DNA of 64,000 nucleotides from Burkholderiales bacterium (GCA_020851235.1 JADZDD010000004.1:167292-231291); one strand, 5' to 3'; counted from the stretch's first letter, positions 34,408 through 43,149 are shown. Notes: generated by a model not told the origin, from the letters alone. Numbers and translations: made by a program.

Positions 34408-36174
34408 CTTCCCCGTCGACTGCTGCAGCGCCTTCACCGGATCGTCGGCGCCCTCGGCGGGTGACGGAGCGACCATGCCCGGAATGTCCCCGGGCACGAT
34501 CGCATTCGGATTGGCACCCGGAGCACTCTCGAGTTGTTGCAGCATCTTCGTGCCGACCGCCTCGAGGTCGACGTTCGACTTCTTGTCGAGATTGCCGATC
34601 ACGAGGCTGGGGAAAGCGATGAGCACCGCCACCATGACGAGCTGCAGGACGAGAAACGGGATGGCGCCCTTGTAGATCTGCATCGTCGTCACCGGCGCCA
34701 TGGTCTTGCCGGTCACCGCGTCCACGTACGGCTTGTCGGGCGCGACCGAACGCAGGTAGAACAGCGCGAAGCCGAACGGCGGATGCAGGAACGACGTCTG
34801 CATGTTGACCGCCAGCAGCACGCCGAACCAGATGAGGTCGATCCCCATCTTCTCGGCGATCGGCGCCAGGACCGGTACGACGATGAACGAGAGCTCGAAG
34901 AAGTCGAGGAAGAACGCGAGCACGAACACGAGCACGTTCACGAAGATGAGGAATCCGAGCTCGCCTCCCGGCAACTTGCGCATCAGGTGCTCGACCCATA
35001 CCGGACCGTCGGCCGCCTGGAACACCATGCTGAAGATCGTCGCGCCGATCAGGATGAACATGACGAACGACGACAGGCGCGTGGTCGCCGCCAGCGCCTG
35101 CTTGAGCAGCGTGAAGGAGAGCCGCTTGCGCAGCGTCGCCATGACGAGCGCGCCCATCGCGCCCATCGCCCCGCCTTCGGTCGGCGTGGCGACACCCAGG
35201 AAGATCGTTCCGAGCACGAGAAAGATCAAAAGGAGCGGCGGGATGAGGACGAACGTGACCCGCTCCGCGAGCTTCGAGAGCAGCCCGAGGTGCAGCACGC
35301 GATTGATGGCGGCGATGAGCCAGGCGACGAAGACCCCACCGCACATCGCGACCACGATCTTCTCGTCGGTGGGCACCGACAGCACCGGCTCGCCCAGCCA
35401 CCACGTGTGCACCGCCTCCATGTGGCGACCCAGGAACACCGCCACGGCGACCGACAGTGCCGTCAGCACGGTGAGCGAACGGTAGCCGTGAGCGCCGTTG
35501 GGCTCGAGGAACGTGCGTGCCTCAGGCGGTAGCGCCGGCACCGTGCTCGGCCGGAAGATGGCGAGGCACACGACCCAAAGAACGTAGAGCCCCATCAGCG
35601 TGAAGCCCGGGATGAAGGCGCCCTTGTACATGTCGCCGACGCTCTTGCCGATCTGGTCGGCGAGCACGATCAGCACCAGCGAAGGCGGGATGATCTGCGC
35701 GAGCGTCCCGGAGGCGGCGATGGTCCCGCTGGTCAGGCTGCGGCTGTAGCCGTAGCGCAGCATGATGGGCATGGAGATGAGTCCCATCGAGATCACCGAC
35801 GCGGCAACGACGCCCGTGGTGGCGGCGAGCATGGCACCGACGAAGATGACCGCCAGCGCGAGGCCGCCGCGCAGCGGCCCGAACACCTGCCCCACCGAAT
35901 CGAGCAGATCCTCGGCCATGCCGCTGCGCTCCAGGATCAACCCCATCAGCGTGAAGAAGGGAACCGCCAGGAGCGTCTCGTTGCCCATGATCCCGAACAG
36001 GCGGAACGGGAGCACGGCGAGGATCGACGACGGAAAGATATCGAGCGCGACGCCCGCAAGGCCGAAGAAGAGCCCGGCCGCGCCCAGGCTGAAGGCAACG
36101 GGAAAGCCCAGGATGAGAAACACGATGAGCCCCCCGAACATGATGGGGGCGAAATTGGCAGCGACGAATTCCAT
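34402..36174 (-). CDS. dctM: TRAP transporter large permease, DctM family
   Basis: A 590-residue integral membrane protein. FPVAFSLGAAGLFFGLAG near residue 24, LLAVPFFTLMGLILERSGM, SGTIAASGTLAQIIPPSLVL and the late LLAVNMQTSFLHPPFGFALF segment are the signature helices of DctM. It is longer than usual (about 430 residues) because of extra hydrophilic and membrane sequence in the middle (about residues 200-330) and a tail of about 80 residues. The enlarged form is common in TakM-like permeases. It forms the sodium-driven transport channel with DctQ, whose gene lies 20 bases upstream. Confidence 0.92.
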   Translation of the reverse strand: MEFVAANFAPIMFGGLIVFLILGFPVAFSLGAAGLFFGLAGVALDIFPSSILAVLPFRLFGIMGNETLLAVPFFTLMGLILERSGMAEDLLDSVGQVFGPLRGGLALAVIFVGAMLAATTGVVAASVISMGLISMPIMLRYGYSRSLTSGTIAASGTLAQIIPPSLVLIVLADQIGKSVGDMYKGAFIPGFTLMGLYVLWVVCLAIFRPSTVPALPPEARTFLEPNGAHGYRSLTVLTALSVAVAVFLGRHMEAVHTWWLGEPVLSVPTDEKIVVAMCGGVFVAWLIAAINRVLHLGLLSKLAERVTFVLIPPLLLIFLVLGTIFLGVATPTEGGAMGAMGALVMATLRKRLSFTLLKQALAATTRLSSFVMFILIGATIFSMVFQAADGPVWVEHLMRKLPGGELGFLIFVNVLVFVLAFFLDFFELSFIVVPVLAPIAEKMGIDLIWFGVLLAVNMQTSFLHPPFGFALFYLRSVAPDKPYVDAVTGKTMAPVTTMQIYKGAIPFLVLQLVMVAVLIAFPSLVIGNLDKKSNVDLEAVGTKMLQQLESAPGANPNAIVPGDIPGMVAPSPAEGADDPVKALQQSTGKP

Positions 36175-36194
36175 GACGAGAACGTGCGTCGCCG

Positions 36195-36824
36195 TCAGTG
36201 CGCCTGTGCAGGCCGCTGCGTCGCCTTGCCCGCGTCGGGCGTGGCGTCGCGCAGCGCCTCGATGAGCTTCTGCTCGTCGCTTTGCGCATCACGCTTCTCG
36301 GTCGGATCAGGACCGCATCCGCGCAGGAACGCGATGCACTTGATGAGCTCCGACCAGCCCTGCAGGAGCAGCAGCGTGAATCCCACGGGCAGCGCGAACC
36401 ACACCGGCCATCGCACGAGCCCTCCCGGATTGCCGGACATCTCTCCCGACACGAGCTTCTCGATCGCCACCGGAATGCAAAGGTAGAGGACCATGAGGCA
36501 CATCGGCGTCAGGAACAGCGCATAGCCGACGATGTCGATCCAGATCCGCGCGGCCTTGGGCAGGTGGCTGTTGACGACGTCGATGCGCACGTGCTGGCGA
36601 TGCAGCAGCGTGAAGCCGGCGGCGGCGAGAAACGACCAGGCGAAGAGGTACCACTGCGCCTCGAGATAGGCATTCGAGCTCGTGTCGAAGAGCTTGCGCA
36701 CGATCGCATTCAGCGCGCTGATGGCGGTGGCGGCAAAGATGAGCCAGATCACGTACGTGCCGACCCGGGCGTTGAGTCGGTCCACGGCGCGGGAGAATCG
36801 TTGCAACGCTTGCATCGACGCCAT
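36195..36824 (-). CDS. dctQ: TRAP transporter small permease, DctQ family
   Basis: A protein of about 209 residues with four membrane helices. [58 protein letters not shown] and [21 protein letters not shown] (listed here as separate short segments) are typical of DctQ. The C-terminal 40 residues are charged. The start at 36824 (M-A-S-M) is the first methionine in front of the first helix, and the ribosome site is poor. The gene precedes dctM and the two would form the permease complex. Confidence 0.85.
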   Translation of the reverse strand: MASMQALQRFSRAVDRLNARVGTYVIWLIFAATAISALNAIVRKLFDTSSNAYLEAQWYLFAWSFLAAAGFTLLHRQHVRIDVVNSHLPKAARIWIDIVGYALFLTPMCLMVLYLCIPVAIEKLVSGEMSGNPGGLVRWPVWFALPVGFTLLLLQGWSELIKCIAFLRGCGPDPTEKRDAQSDEQKLIEALRDATPDAGKATQRPAQAH

Positions 36825-37083
36825 CCAGTCGATCGGTGATAAGAAGAGGCCACGGCGATGTGGGACGCCGCGCCGAGGCGCAGCGGGCCCGCGGTCCGCA
36901 TCGCCCCCGGCATGCGGCGGCGCACCGGGTCGCACATTGTACGGGTGCCTCACGCGCCGCGACACGTCAGGACGAAGCGGCGAGGCTCCTTTCGGAAACG
37001 CGGCGGCTCTCCGACGCATCCAATGGTCAGGACGGACGGCGCCGCCGCCCCGACCGGAACCCTGCGCAACCAAGGAGCCCATC

Positions 37084-37758
37084 ATGCCGATTCGAAACGT
37101 CCCCAACCCGACCCGCCGCCTGATCGGCGCCGCGGCCGCAGCAGCCCTGCTTGGCCTGCCGCTGCATGCGCCGATCGCCTCGGCCCACGATGGGCCGCAC
37201 GCCCCGGTGGCGTGCCGCCCCGCCGCGAACGCGCTGCACGATGCGATGCGCGGGCTGTGGGCGCAGCACATGGAGTGGACGTTCGCCGCGGTGACGGCCT
37301 TCGCCACCGACTCGCCGTCGTTCAAGGCGACCGCAGCGCGACTGATGCGCAACCAGGTCGACATCGGCAATGCGATCAAGCCCTTCTACGGCGACAAGGC
37401 AGGCGATATCCTCACCAGGCTGCTGCAGGAGCACATCGACGCGGCGGTCGCGGTGGTCAAGGCGGCGAAAGCGAACGACAAGACCGCGCTCGACAGGAAC
37501 GTCGCCGCGGCCTACGCCAACGCGCAGGAGATCGCCGACTTCCTTGCCGCCGCGAACGTCAACTGGCCACAGGCGACGGTGCGCGACATGCTCAAGGGAC
37601 ACATCGACACGACGCTGGTATATGCGACGTCGCTGCTGCAGGGTCGGTACGACGAAGGCATCGAAGAGTACGGCAAGGCCGAGGAGCACATGCTGATGCT
37701 TGCCGACGCCTTGAGTGACGGCCTGATCACCGCCTTCCCGAAGAAGTTCGAGCTGTGA
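37084..37758 (+). CDS. Exported helical protein of unknown function
   Basis: A 224-residue protein with a signal peptide ([20 protein letters not shown], cleaved near ASAHD). The mature part is helical. [34 protein letters not shown] and [17 protein letters not shown] are the conserved blocks of a family of unnamed secreted proteins, sometimes found without a signal in Gram-positive bacteria. The histidine in EHI and the [11 protein letters not shown] motif could bind a ligand, but no function is known to me. The ATG at 37084 follows AAGGAG. The stop overlaps the start of folE. Confidence 0.7.
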   Translation: MPIRNVPNPTRRLIGAAAAAALLGLPLHAPIASAHDGPHAPVACRPAANALHDAMRGLWAQHMEWTFAAVTAFATDSPSFKATAARLMRNQVDIGNAIKPFYGDKAGDILTRLLQEHIDAAVAVVKAAKANDKTALDRNVAAAYANAQEIADFLAAANVNWPQATVRDMLKGHIDTTLVYATSLLQGRYDEGIEEYGKAEEHMLMLADALSDGLITAFPKKFEL

Positions 37759-38510
37759 CCGGGGCCGGGGATACAACGATGATCGCTACAGCCACCGTCC
37801 CTGTTGCCCACAAGGCGGGCATCACGCAGACGACACCCGCCTCCGGCCGCATCCGCCGTCGCCTGATCGAGGCAGGCCAGCGGTTCCACGCCAACGACAA
37901 CATCGCCGCCTTCGTGCGTCCGGGCGAACTCGACGAGTTGCGCAACGAGGTCCAGGGGCACGTGCACGAGTTGCTGCGCGCGTTGGTAATCGACACCGCG
38001 AGCGACCACAACACGATCGACACCGCACGCCGCGTGGCGAAGATGTTCGTCGACGAGGTGTTCCGCGGGCGCTACGAGTCGCCCCCCGAGATCACCCGCT
38101 TTCCGAACGCGGCACAACTGAACGAGTTGATGATCGTCGGCCCGATCCGCGTGCGCAGCGCCTGCTCGCACCACCTGTGCCCGATCATGGGCCGGGTGTG
38201 GATCGGCGTGCTGCCCAGCCCGACGTCGGACCTGATCGGCCTGTCGAAGTACGCGCGCCTGTGTCACTGGATCATGAGCCGGCCTCAGATCCAGGAGGAA
38301 GCGGTCGTGATGCTGGCCGACGAGCTCGAGCGCCGCATTCGCCCCGAGGGGCTCGCGGTCGTCATGCGGGCCGAGCACTTCTGCATGCACTGGCGCGGTG
38401 TCAGGGACGATGAATCGTCGCTGACCAACTCGGTCATGCGCGGCGCCTTCTTGACGGACGCGAACCTGCGGCGCGAGTTTCTCGACCTCACGACGCGCGG
38501 CGACCGATGA
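37755..38510 (+). CDS. folE: GTP cyclohydrolase I
   Basis: A 251-residue protein with the FolE fold. The zinc and substrate residues are in [18 protein letters not shown] and [37 protein letters not shown] is the conserved helix between them. The enzyme turns GTP into dihydroneopterin triphosphate, the first step to folate and other pterins. The N-terminus is longer than usual. A GTG start at 37755 overlaps the previous gene, while an ATG at 37779 preceded by GGGG may be the true one. The gene is wedged between a secreted protein and an ECF sigma factor, so it may be a stress-linked second copy. Confidence 0.88.
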   Translation: MTGAGDTTMIATATVPVAHKAGITQTTPASGRIRRRLIEAGQRFHANDNIAAFVRPGELDELRNEVQGHVHELLRALVIDTASDHNTIDTARRVAKMFVDEVFRGRYESPPEITRFPNAAQLNELMIVGPIRVRSACSHHLCPIMGRVWIGVLPSPTSDLIGLSKYARLCHWIMSRPQIQEEAVVMLADELERRIRPEGLAVVMRAEHFCMHWRGVRDDESSLTNSVMRGAFLTDANLRREFLDLTTRGDR

Positions 38511-38596
38511 TCGCGCGACGAGCCGCAGCGGCACCCCTCGCGGCGCCAGAATGCGAGCCAGCCGAGCACCGGATGCACCGCAAACGAGGAGTCGCC

Positions 38597-39310
38597 ATGC
38601 ACGCCCGAAGCCAACACCGACCGGCAGCCATATCGGCGCACACGCCGGAGCACGAACTCATCGCGCGCGCCGCCACCGGCGATGGCGCAGCCTTCGAGCA
38701 GTTGATGCGCCGGCACAACCGGCTGCTCTTTCGTACCGCACGCAGCATCCTCAAGAACGATGCCGAAGCCGAGGATGCGGTCCAGGAAGCCTACCTGCGG
38801 GCGTGGCGCGCGCTGGGGGACTTCCGCACCGAGAGCCGCCTTTCGACGTGGCTCGTGCGCATCGTCGCCAATGAGGCACTGGGCCGGTTGCGCCGCACCG
38901 GCGCTTCGGTCATCCCACTGGAGGCAGCCATGCTCGCCGACGATCCCGAAACCCAGGCGGCGCTGACCGACGCGCCCGATCGCGCACCCGAGCAGGCGGC
39001 GCTGCGGACCCAGATCCGCGCGCTGCTGGAAGCGCGCATCGACCTGCTGCCCGAGGTCTACCGCACCGTTTTCATGCTGCGCGCCGTCGAGGAGATGAGC
39101 GTCGAGGAAGTGGCCCTGGCGCTGGACATTCCGCCAGCGACGGTGCGCACCCGGTTCTTCCGCGCCCGCAGCCTGCTGCGCGAGGGGCTCGCCGGCGCGA
39201 TGGATGCGGCCATCACCGAGGTCCATGCGTTCGACGGCGCACGCTGCGATCGCATCGTCGTGAAGGTGCTCGCCGCGGCGGTGGCGCAGGGGTTGTGCGA
39301 CCCGAAATGA
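38597..39310 (+). CDS. ECF-type RNA polymerase sigma factor
   Basis: A 237-residue group 4 sigma factor. Region 2 is visible in LMRRHNRLLFRTARSILKND and EDAVQEAYLRAWRALGDFR, then STWLVRIVANEALGRLRR. Region 4 follows in PEVYRTVFMLRAVEEMSVEE and ALDIPPATVRTRFFRARSLL. The ATG at 38597 follows a strong GAGGAG site. An earlier ATG at 38507 overlaps folE but has no such site. No anti-sigma gene follows, although a long C-terminal extension of about 40 residues after region 4 is present. Its target promoters are unknown. Confidence 0.88.
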   Translation: MHARSQHRPAAISAHTPEHELIARAATGDGAAFEQLMRRHNRLLFRTARSILKNDAEAEDAVQEAYLRAWRALGDFRTESRLSTWLVRIVANEALGRLRRTGASVIPLEAAMLADDPETQAALTDAPDRAPEQAALRTQIRALLEARIDLLPEVYRTVFMLRAVEEMSVEEVALALDIPPATVRTRFFRARSLLREGLAGAMDAAITEVHAFDGARCDRIVVKVLAAAVAQGLCDPK

Positions 39311-39444
39311 CCGGTTGCGCTTCATCGCACCGGGCCTCGCGCAGACGCGCGGCAGGCGAGCGATGCGCACGCCCGGACGTCCGTTCGCGGGCGCCCGCGC
39401 GGCCAAGGTGATGCGTCGCGGCCACCTCGCGTATGCTGCCGGCC

Positions 39445-40470
39445 ATGGCCGACAACGTCTTTCGCGCAAAGGCCCGCGAACCGGCGGCGACCGAGAACCG
39501 GCGCGCGGCAGGAACCCTCCTTGCGGCGGTCGTCCTGGTGTTGTCGATCAACGGCGCACTCGATCCGCTCCCAGGCAGTCCGCCGGTCGGGTGGCATGCC
39601 CTGCCGATCGGGCTCGTCGCGTGCGCGCTCGCCTGCCTGTGGCGCAAACCGCCGCACGGTACGCTGGGCGGCCTCCTCGTCGTCCTCGCCATACCGGCAG
39701 CGACGTACGCGCGCTTTGGATTCGACGACTTCAGCCGGATGGTGATCGTGGGCGTCCTGGTCGTCGTCGGGGGCGTGCTCGTCATCGCCTACCTCGTCGC
39801 CGCGATCATGCTGTGGCGCGTGGGTTGGCCGGCGGCGTCGACATCGACGACGACCATCCCGCTGTCCGATGGCGCAGACGGGGTGCCCGAGCCGCTGGCC
39901 AAGCGTGTGGAGGCCCTCCGGGCCGTCGGGTTCGTTCCACTCGCACAAAGCGAGGACGCCGAGCACGCATCGCGCGGCCGCGTCGTGCACCTGCTGCACG
40001 GCAGGCTCGGCGTCCACGCGTCGGCGACTCACGCCGCAGCGAGACCGAAGGCCGTCGAGATGACGGTGATGACCGCGATTCCGCAACCAGGAGAACACGT
40101 CGGCGTTGTCGTGACCGATGCCGTGGACCCTTTTCCGCTTCCTGACGCGGGCGGCACGCGCTACCTTTCGCTGCCCGGATTCCCGGCGCAGTCGCTGCTT
40201 GAGGTCGTGCTGGCTTTAAGTCCGCCGCCGCTACGCGTGGCGAAGCTGCCGTCGGGCGAGGAGCTTGTCGCCGTGCTGGCCGAACCGCGCAACCGACTGC
40301 GCAACGCGTACATCGAGCGTGGCTACATTCGCGCCAGTGCCTCAGGCGGCGTGCACCGCTACACCGTGCGGGGCCTTGCCATCGCGACGGTGCGCATGCT
40401 CTGGCCCGGACGTGCCATCCTCCTCGATCGGTTCAGGCGCGAGGCCGACGCGGCGCTCGACCGCCGGTAG
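39445..40470 (+). CDS. Hypothetical membrane-anchored protein
   Basis: A protein of about 341 residues. Three or four hydrophobic helices lie in the first 120 residues (LLAAVVLVLSINGAL, LPIGLVACALACLW, LGGLLVVLAIPAATYA, VGVLVVVGGVLVIAYLVAAI). A soluble part of about 210 residues follows, with no motif I recognise. The start could be the ATG at 39445 or 39433. Codon usage matches the window and the frame is cleanly open, so it is likely real. It follows the sigma factor in the same direction, but the 134-base gap makes co-transcription uncertain. Confidence 0.55.
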   Translation: MADNVFRAKAREPAATENRRAAGTLLAAVVLVLSINGALDPLPGSPPVGWHALPIGLVACALACLWRKPPHGTLGGLLVVLAIPAATYARFGFDDFSRMVIVGVLVVVGGVLVIAYLVAAIMLWRVGWPAASTSTTTIPLSDGADGVPEPLAKRVEALRAVGFVPLAQSEDAEHASRGRVVHLLHGRLGVHASATHAAARPKAVEMTVMTAIPQPGEHVGVVVTDAVDPFPLPDAGGTRYLSLPGFPAQSLLEVVLALSPPPLRVAKLPSGEELVAVLAEPRNRLRNAYIERGYIRASASGGVHRYTVRGLAIATVRMLWPGRAILLDRFRREADAALDRR

Positions 40471-40513
40471 GCACGCTCGTCGGCCCTCGCGCCGACACAC
40501 CTCCGTCCATATT

Positions 40514-40547
40514 GACAACCAGTTTCCTATATGGGAAACTGGTTGTC
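40514..40547. promoter_or_regulatory. 34-bp palindrome abutting the marR start codon
   Basis: GACAACCAGTTTCC (40514-40527) and GGAAACTGGTTGTC (40534-40547) are perfect 14-bp arms around TATATG. The right arm ends at the base before the ATG of the MarR gene, so no ribosome site can lie between. This is most likely the autoregulatory operator of the MarR protein, and in RNA it would form a hairpin against the start codon. Confidence 0.75.
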
Positions 40548-41042
40548 ATGAGCCGCAAACAACCTTCCCCGGCGATGCCGGACGCCGGAGCCGCCGCTGT
40601 CACCGAGCTGACGCTGACGGTGTTCCGCCTCAACGGCGTGCTGCTGCACTGGGGCGACCAACGGGTCTCACCGCTCGGCCTCACCAGCGCGCGCTGGCAG
40701 ATGCTGGGCGCCCTCGCGCTGGCCGGCAGGCCGCTGACGGCGCCGCAGGTCGGCGCAGCGATGGGTGTGACGCGTCAGGGGGCGCAGAAGCAACTGAACC
40801 TGCTGCTCGAGCAGGGCCTGCTCGAAGCACGCGCGAACCCCGCCCACCGGCGCTCGCCGCTGTACCTGCTGACGCCGCACGGCCTCGCCCTGTACCGCAA
40901 GGCCGATCGCCTGTGGGCCGCGAAGGCAGCCGAGTTGGCGGCACGGATTCCAGCCGCGAAGGCCCGCGCGGCCACGCGCGCGCTCGAGTCGATGCTGCAT
41001 GAATTGCAGCCCGTCAACGAACTCTCGGAGGTCGCATCATGA
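40548..41042 (+). CDS. MarR-family transcriptional regulator
   Basis: A 164-residue winged-helix protein. SARWQMLGALALAGRPLTAP, QVGAAMGVTRQGAQKQLNLL (recognition helix region) and LLEARANPAHRRSPLYLLTP (wing) follow the MarR fold in order. It should bind the palindrome that ends directly before its ATG and repress itself and the membrane protein gene that overlaps its stop by four bases. A TTG start at 40512, inside the operator, is possible but would add twelve residues without similarity. Because no ribosome site precedes the ATG, the transcript may be leaderless. Confidence 0.87.
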   Translation: MSRKQPSPAMPDAGAAAVTELTLTVFRLNGVLLHWGDQRVSPLGLTSARWQMLGALALAGRPLTAPQVGAAMGVTRQGAQKQLNLLLEQGLLEARANPAHRRSPLYLLTPHGLALYRKADRLWAAKAAELAARIPAAKARAATRALESMLHELQPVNELSEVAS

Positions 41043-41503
41043 AATCGAAGCTGCATGGCCTCTTCGGCGCCATTGCGCTCCTTTGCATCGCCACGTTCTG
41101 GCTCTCGACCGTCGTGTCGGAGCTCTTCCTCGACAATGCTGCCGTCGTCGCCGTCAAGAACGCGGTGCTGATCGGGATGTGGCTGCTGATCCCGGCGATG
41201 GCCGCCACCGGCGGCAGCGGCTTCGCGCTCGCCAAGGGACGCGGTGGCCGTCTCGTCGACGCCAAGGCCCGGCGCATGAGAGTCGTCGCGGCCAACGGGC
41301 TGCTGGTGCTGCTGCCCAGCGCCTTCGTGTTGGCCTCGTGGGCCAACGCCGGCCGCTTCGACGGCGCGTTCTATGCGCTGCAGGGTGTGGAACTGCTGGC
41401 CGGCGCGGTGAACGTCACGCTGCTCGCGTTGAACATGCGCGACGGGCTCAAGCTCGGCGGCCGCCTCGCGCCGCAGCGGCGCATGGCTATGCCGTCGCGG
41501 TAA
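41039..41503 (+). CDS. Hypothetical four-helix membrane protein
   Basis: A 154-residue protein with four predicted membrane helices: LFGAIALLCIATFWLSTVVS, VLIGMWLLIPAMAATGG, ANGLLVLLPSAFVLASW and LLAGAVNVTLLALNM. The ATG overlaps the stop of the MarR gene (ATGA), so it is almost certainly translated with it and controlled by it. I do not recognise a named family. A regulator and small membrane protein pair suggests response to a membrane-active compound, but that is inference. Confidence 0.65.
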   Translation: MKSKLHGLFGAIALLCIATFWLSTVVSELFLDNAAVVAVKNAVLIGMWLLIPAMAATGGSGFALAKGRGGRLVDAKARRMRVVAANGLLVLLPSAFVLASWANAGRFDGAFYALQGVELLAGAVNVTLLALNMRDGLKLGGRLAPQRRMAMPSR

Positions 41504-41505
41504 CG

Positions 41506-41763
41506 CTAACGCTGCTTCACAATCGCTGTATCGCAGTCGGCCTGCAGCCACAGCCACCCGCCGTCGGAACGCCCGAAGCAACGGTGCAGCGGCAGATCGG
41601 TGTCGACGCGGGTCGCGCGCTTGTCGCCTGCGATCTCGCCGATGCGCTGTGCGGGCACGCCGATCGCCTTGGCCAGACGGCAGCGGCTCATGCCCAAAGG
41701 CTTGAGAAACGCCGCGACGAGCGTCTCGCCCGGCGACAGCGGTTTTCGCGACGAGCCTGTCAC
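41506..41763 (-). CDS. Degenerate HigA-like helix-turn-helix protein
   Basis: An 85-residue protein that repeats the HigA pattern of its upstream neighbour. LSPGETLVAAFLKPLGMSRC and LAKAIGVPAQRIGEI correspond to PGEILLEDFMKPMGISARQL and the following helices. After residue 50 the similarity decays: VDTDLPLHRCFG replaces the usual DTALRL-x-x-FG, and the end is short. It begins at a GTG that overlaps the stop of the intact HigA gene. It looks like a duplicated antitoxin gene in decay, or a fragment kept as part of the operon. Confidence 0.55.
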   Translation of the reverse strand: MTGSSRKPLSPGETLVAAFLKPLGMSRCRLAKAIGVPAQRIGEIAGDKRATRVDTDLPLHRCFGRSDGGWLWLQADCDTAIVKQR

Positions 41764-42065
41764 GAGGCAACCGGCTGGAGGACGCGGATCCTCGGTGCGA
41801 GCTTCGCGCGCAGCTCTCGATCTGCGACCCGCATGCCGTATTCGGATTGCAGGTTCAGCCAGAACCTGGGCTCCATGCCGAAAAAGATCCCGAGCCGAAG
41901 CGCAGTGTCCGCCGTGACGGGGCGCCGGCCATTCACGAGCTCGCTGATCCGGCTCGGCGAGACGTCGATGTCCCCCGCAAGCTGGCGGGCGCTGATGCCC
42001 ATGGGCTTCATGAAATCCTCGAGCAGGATCTCGCCGGGATGGATCTCCTCGAGCAACTTGGGCAT
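41760..42065 (-). CDS. higA: HigA-family antitoxin
   Basis: A 101-residue XRE-type protein. EEIHPGEILLEDFMKPMGIS begins it. ARQLAGDIDVSPSRISELVN forms the helix-turn-helix, and TADTALRLGIFFGMEPRFWL is the highly conserved HigA tail. In higBA systems this protein binds the HigB toxin and represses the operon. The ATG at 42065 has an AGGAG ribosome site that overlaps the stop of the upstream higB remnant. The toxin gene here is truncated, so this antitoxin has no visible partner in the locus. Confidence 0.87.
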   Translation of the reverse strand: MPKLLEEIHPGEILLEDFMKPMGISARQLAGDIDVSPSRISELVNGRRPVTADTALRLGIFFGMEPRFWLNLQSEYGMRVADRELRAKLAPRIRVLQPVAS

Positions 42066-42076
42066 GTTTCGAGCTC

Positions 42077-42184
42077 CTAGTGGTAGCCGACGATCTCGAC
42101 GTTGTGCGCTCCGTCCGACTTCAAGGCGAAACAGATTCGCCACTGGTCGTTGATGCGAATGCTGCGGTGACCCTTACGGACCAT
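42077..42184 (-). pseudogene. Truncated higB (RelE-type) toxin, last 35 codons
   Basis: On the minus strand the frame from 42184 reads MVRKGHRSIRINDQWRICF, then ALKSDGAHN and VEIVGYH before a stop at 42077. These are the conserved last segments of HigB/RelE toxins (SIRINDQWRICF and V-E-I-V-D-Y-H). A normal HigB has about 90 residues, so the first two thirds are gone. The remnant ends 11 bases before higA, the normal gene order. The missing part is replaced by the 3' end of the DapB-like gene, which marks a deletion or insertion junction near 42190. Confidence 0.75.
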
Positions 42185-42196
42185 GTCGTCTACCGC

Positions 42197-42997
42197 TCAA
42201 AGATCCAGCACGCTGTCCAGCCCGCGATGGACGCCGACCAGCGTCGACACCTTGCGAATGGCGAGCAACGCACCGTCAACGTACGGGCGAGCGCTGTTCC
42301 CTGAGTCGTGACGGATCGTCAGCTTTTGATCCGGCATGCCGAAGATGACCTCGGCGCTGATGACGTAGCCCGGCAGACGAACGGAATGAACCTGCACTCC
42401 CGACAGCGTCGTACCGCGAGCTTCCCGGGGGCCCACGGTGCGATCGATCGGGACCGTCGGCGCTGGACGCCGCACTTTCGACAGGCGAGCCGCGAGTTCG
42501 CGGGCCGTACCGCTCGGCGCATCGATCTTGTCGTCATGCGCATAGTCGATGATCTCCCACTGCGGAATCAGCTTGGCAGCCGCTTCAGCGAACTTCTGCA
42601 GCAGCACGACCGTGAGGGCGAAGTTGCCGCAGGCGAGGACCCCACGTTGCCGCTTACGGGCCACGACATCGAGGTCGGCGTAGTCTTCGTCGGTGAGGCC
42701 CGAAGTGCCGACCACCACGTGGGCGCCGCGTTCGAGTGCGGCCAGGACGTTGGTCTTCGCGCTGTCCGGTTTGGTGTATTCGACAAGGACGTCGCAAGGG
42801 CCAGCAAGCGCCTCCCCCGCCGAGGCGTACACGGGACAGGTGACGCGAGGTTCGCCCAGGACCTCGCCCAAGTTCCGGCCGGCGTGTTTGCGCGAGACGG
42901 CCGCAACCAGGGCGATGTCCGGAGTCTTCGCCATCGAACGCGCGAGCTCGGACCCCGCCCATCCCGTCGCACCTGCGAGACATACCTTGATCACCAT
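42197..42997 (-). CDS. DapB-like dihydrodipicolinate reductase homologue
   Basis: A 266-residue protein with the DapB layout. The nucleotide-binding motif is CLAGATGWAGSELARSM. The substrate loop KIDAPSGTARELA is intact. The preceding catalytic histidine region reads EIIDYAHDDK, where classic DapB has E-x-H-H-x-x-K, so one of the paired histidines is missing. It ends with the usual ARPYVDGALLAIRKV dimer region. Canonical DapB reduces hydroxytetrahydrodipicolinate in lysine synthesis. This member lies in an accessory region beside a broken higBA and an IS remnant, so it may be a paralogue with another substrate. Confidence 0.72.
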   Translation of the reverse strand: MVIKVCLAGATGWAGSELARSMAKTPDIALVAAVSRKHAGRNLGEVLGEPRVTCPVYASAGEALAGPCDVLVEYTKPDSAKTNVLAALERGAHVVVGTSGLTDEDYADLDVVARKRQRGVLACGNFALTVVLLQKFAEAAAKLIPQWEIIDYAHDDKIDAPSGTARELAARLSKVRRPAPTVPIDRTVGPREARGTTLSGVQVHSVRLPGYVISAEVIFGMPDQKLTIRHDSGNSARPYVDGALLAIRKVSTLVGVHRGLDSVLDL

Positions 42998-43016
42998 GTT
43001 GGATAGCTCAATGAGT

Positions 43017-43149
43017 TGAACCGCCCCGGGGTTTTCACGGGAGCTCCGGGTATGAGTCAGACTGCCATCGGCAACTGACTCGTCGACAGATGGTACGACG
43101 CCTCGAGTGCAGCCGGAGGTGACCTGCCCGGGTTTTTCGGACCAATCCC
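43017..43149. other. Non-coding stretch with IS-end-like sequence
   Basis: This gap between the DapB-like gene and the IS remnant starts with TGAACCGCCCCGG, which resembles the terminal inverted repeats of some IS3-family elements. It also holds an inverted repeat GAGTCAG (43054-43060) / CTGACTC (43075-43081). No gene is visible. It may be the end of a further, mostly deleted IS copy. Confidence 0.35.

Noticed and set aside
39315..40145. A 276-codon plus-strand frame before and over the hypothetical membrane protein
   Set aside because: It overlaps a frame with clear membrane helices and itself reads as arginine-rich non-coding sequence.
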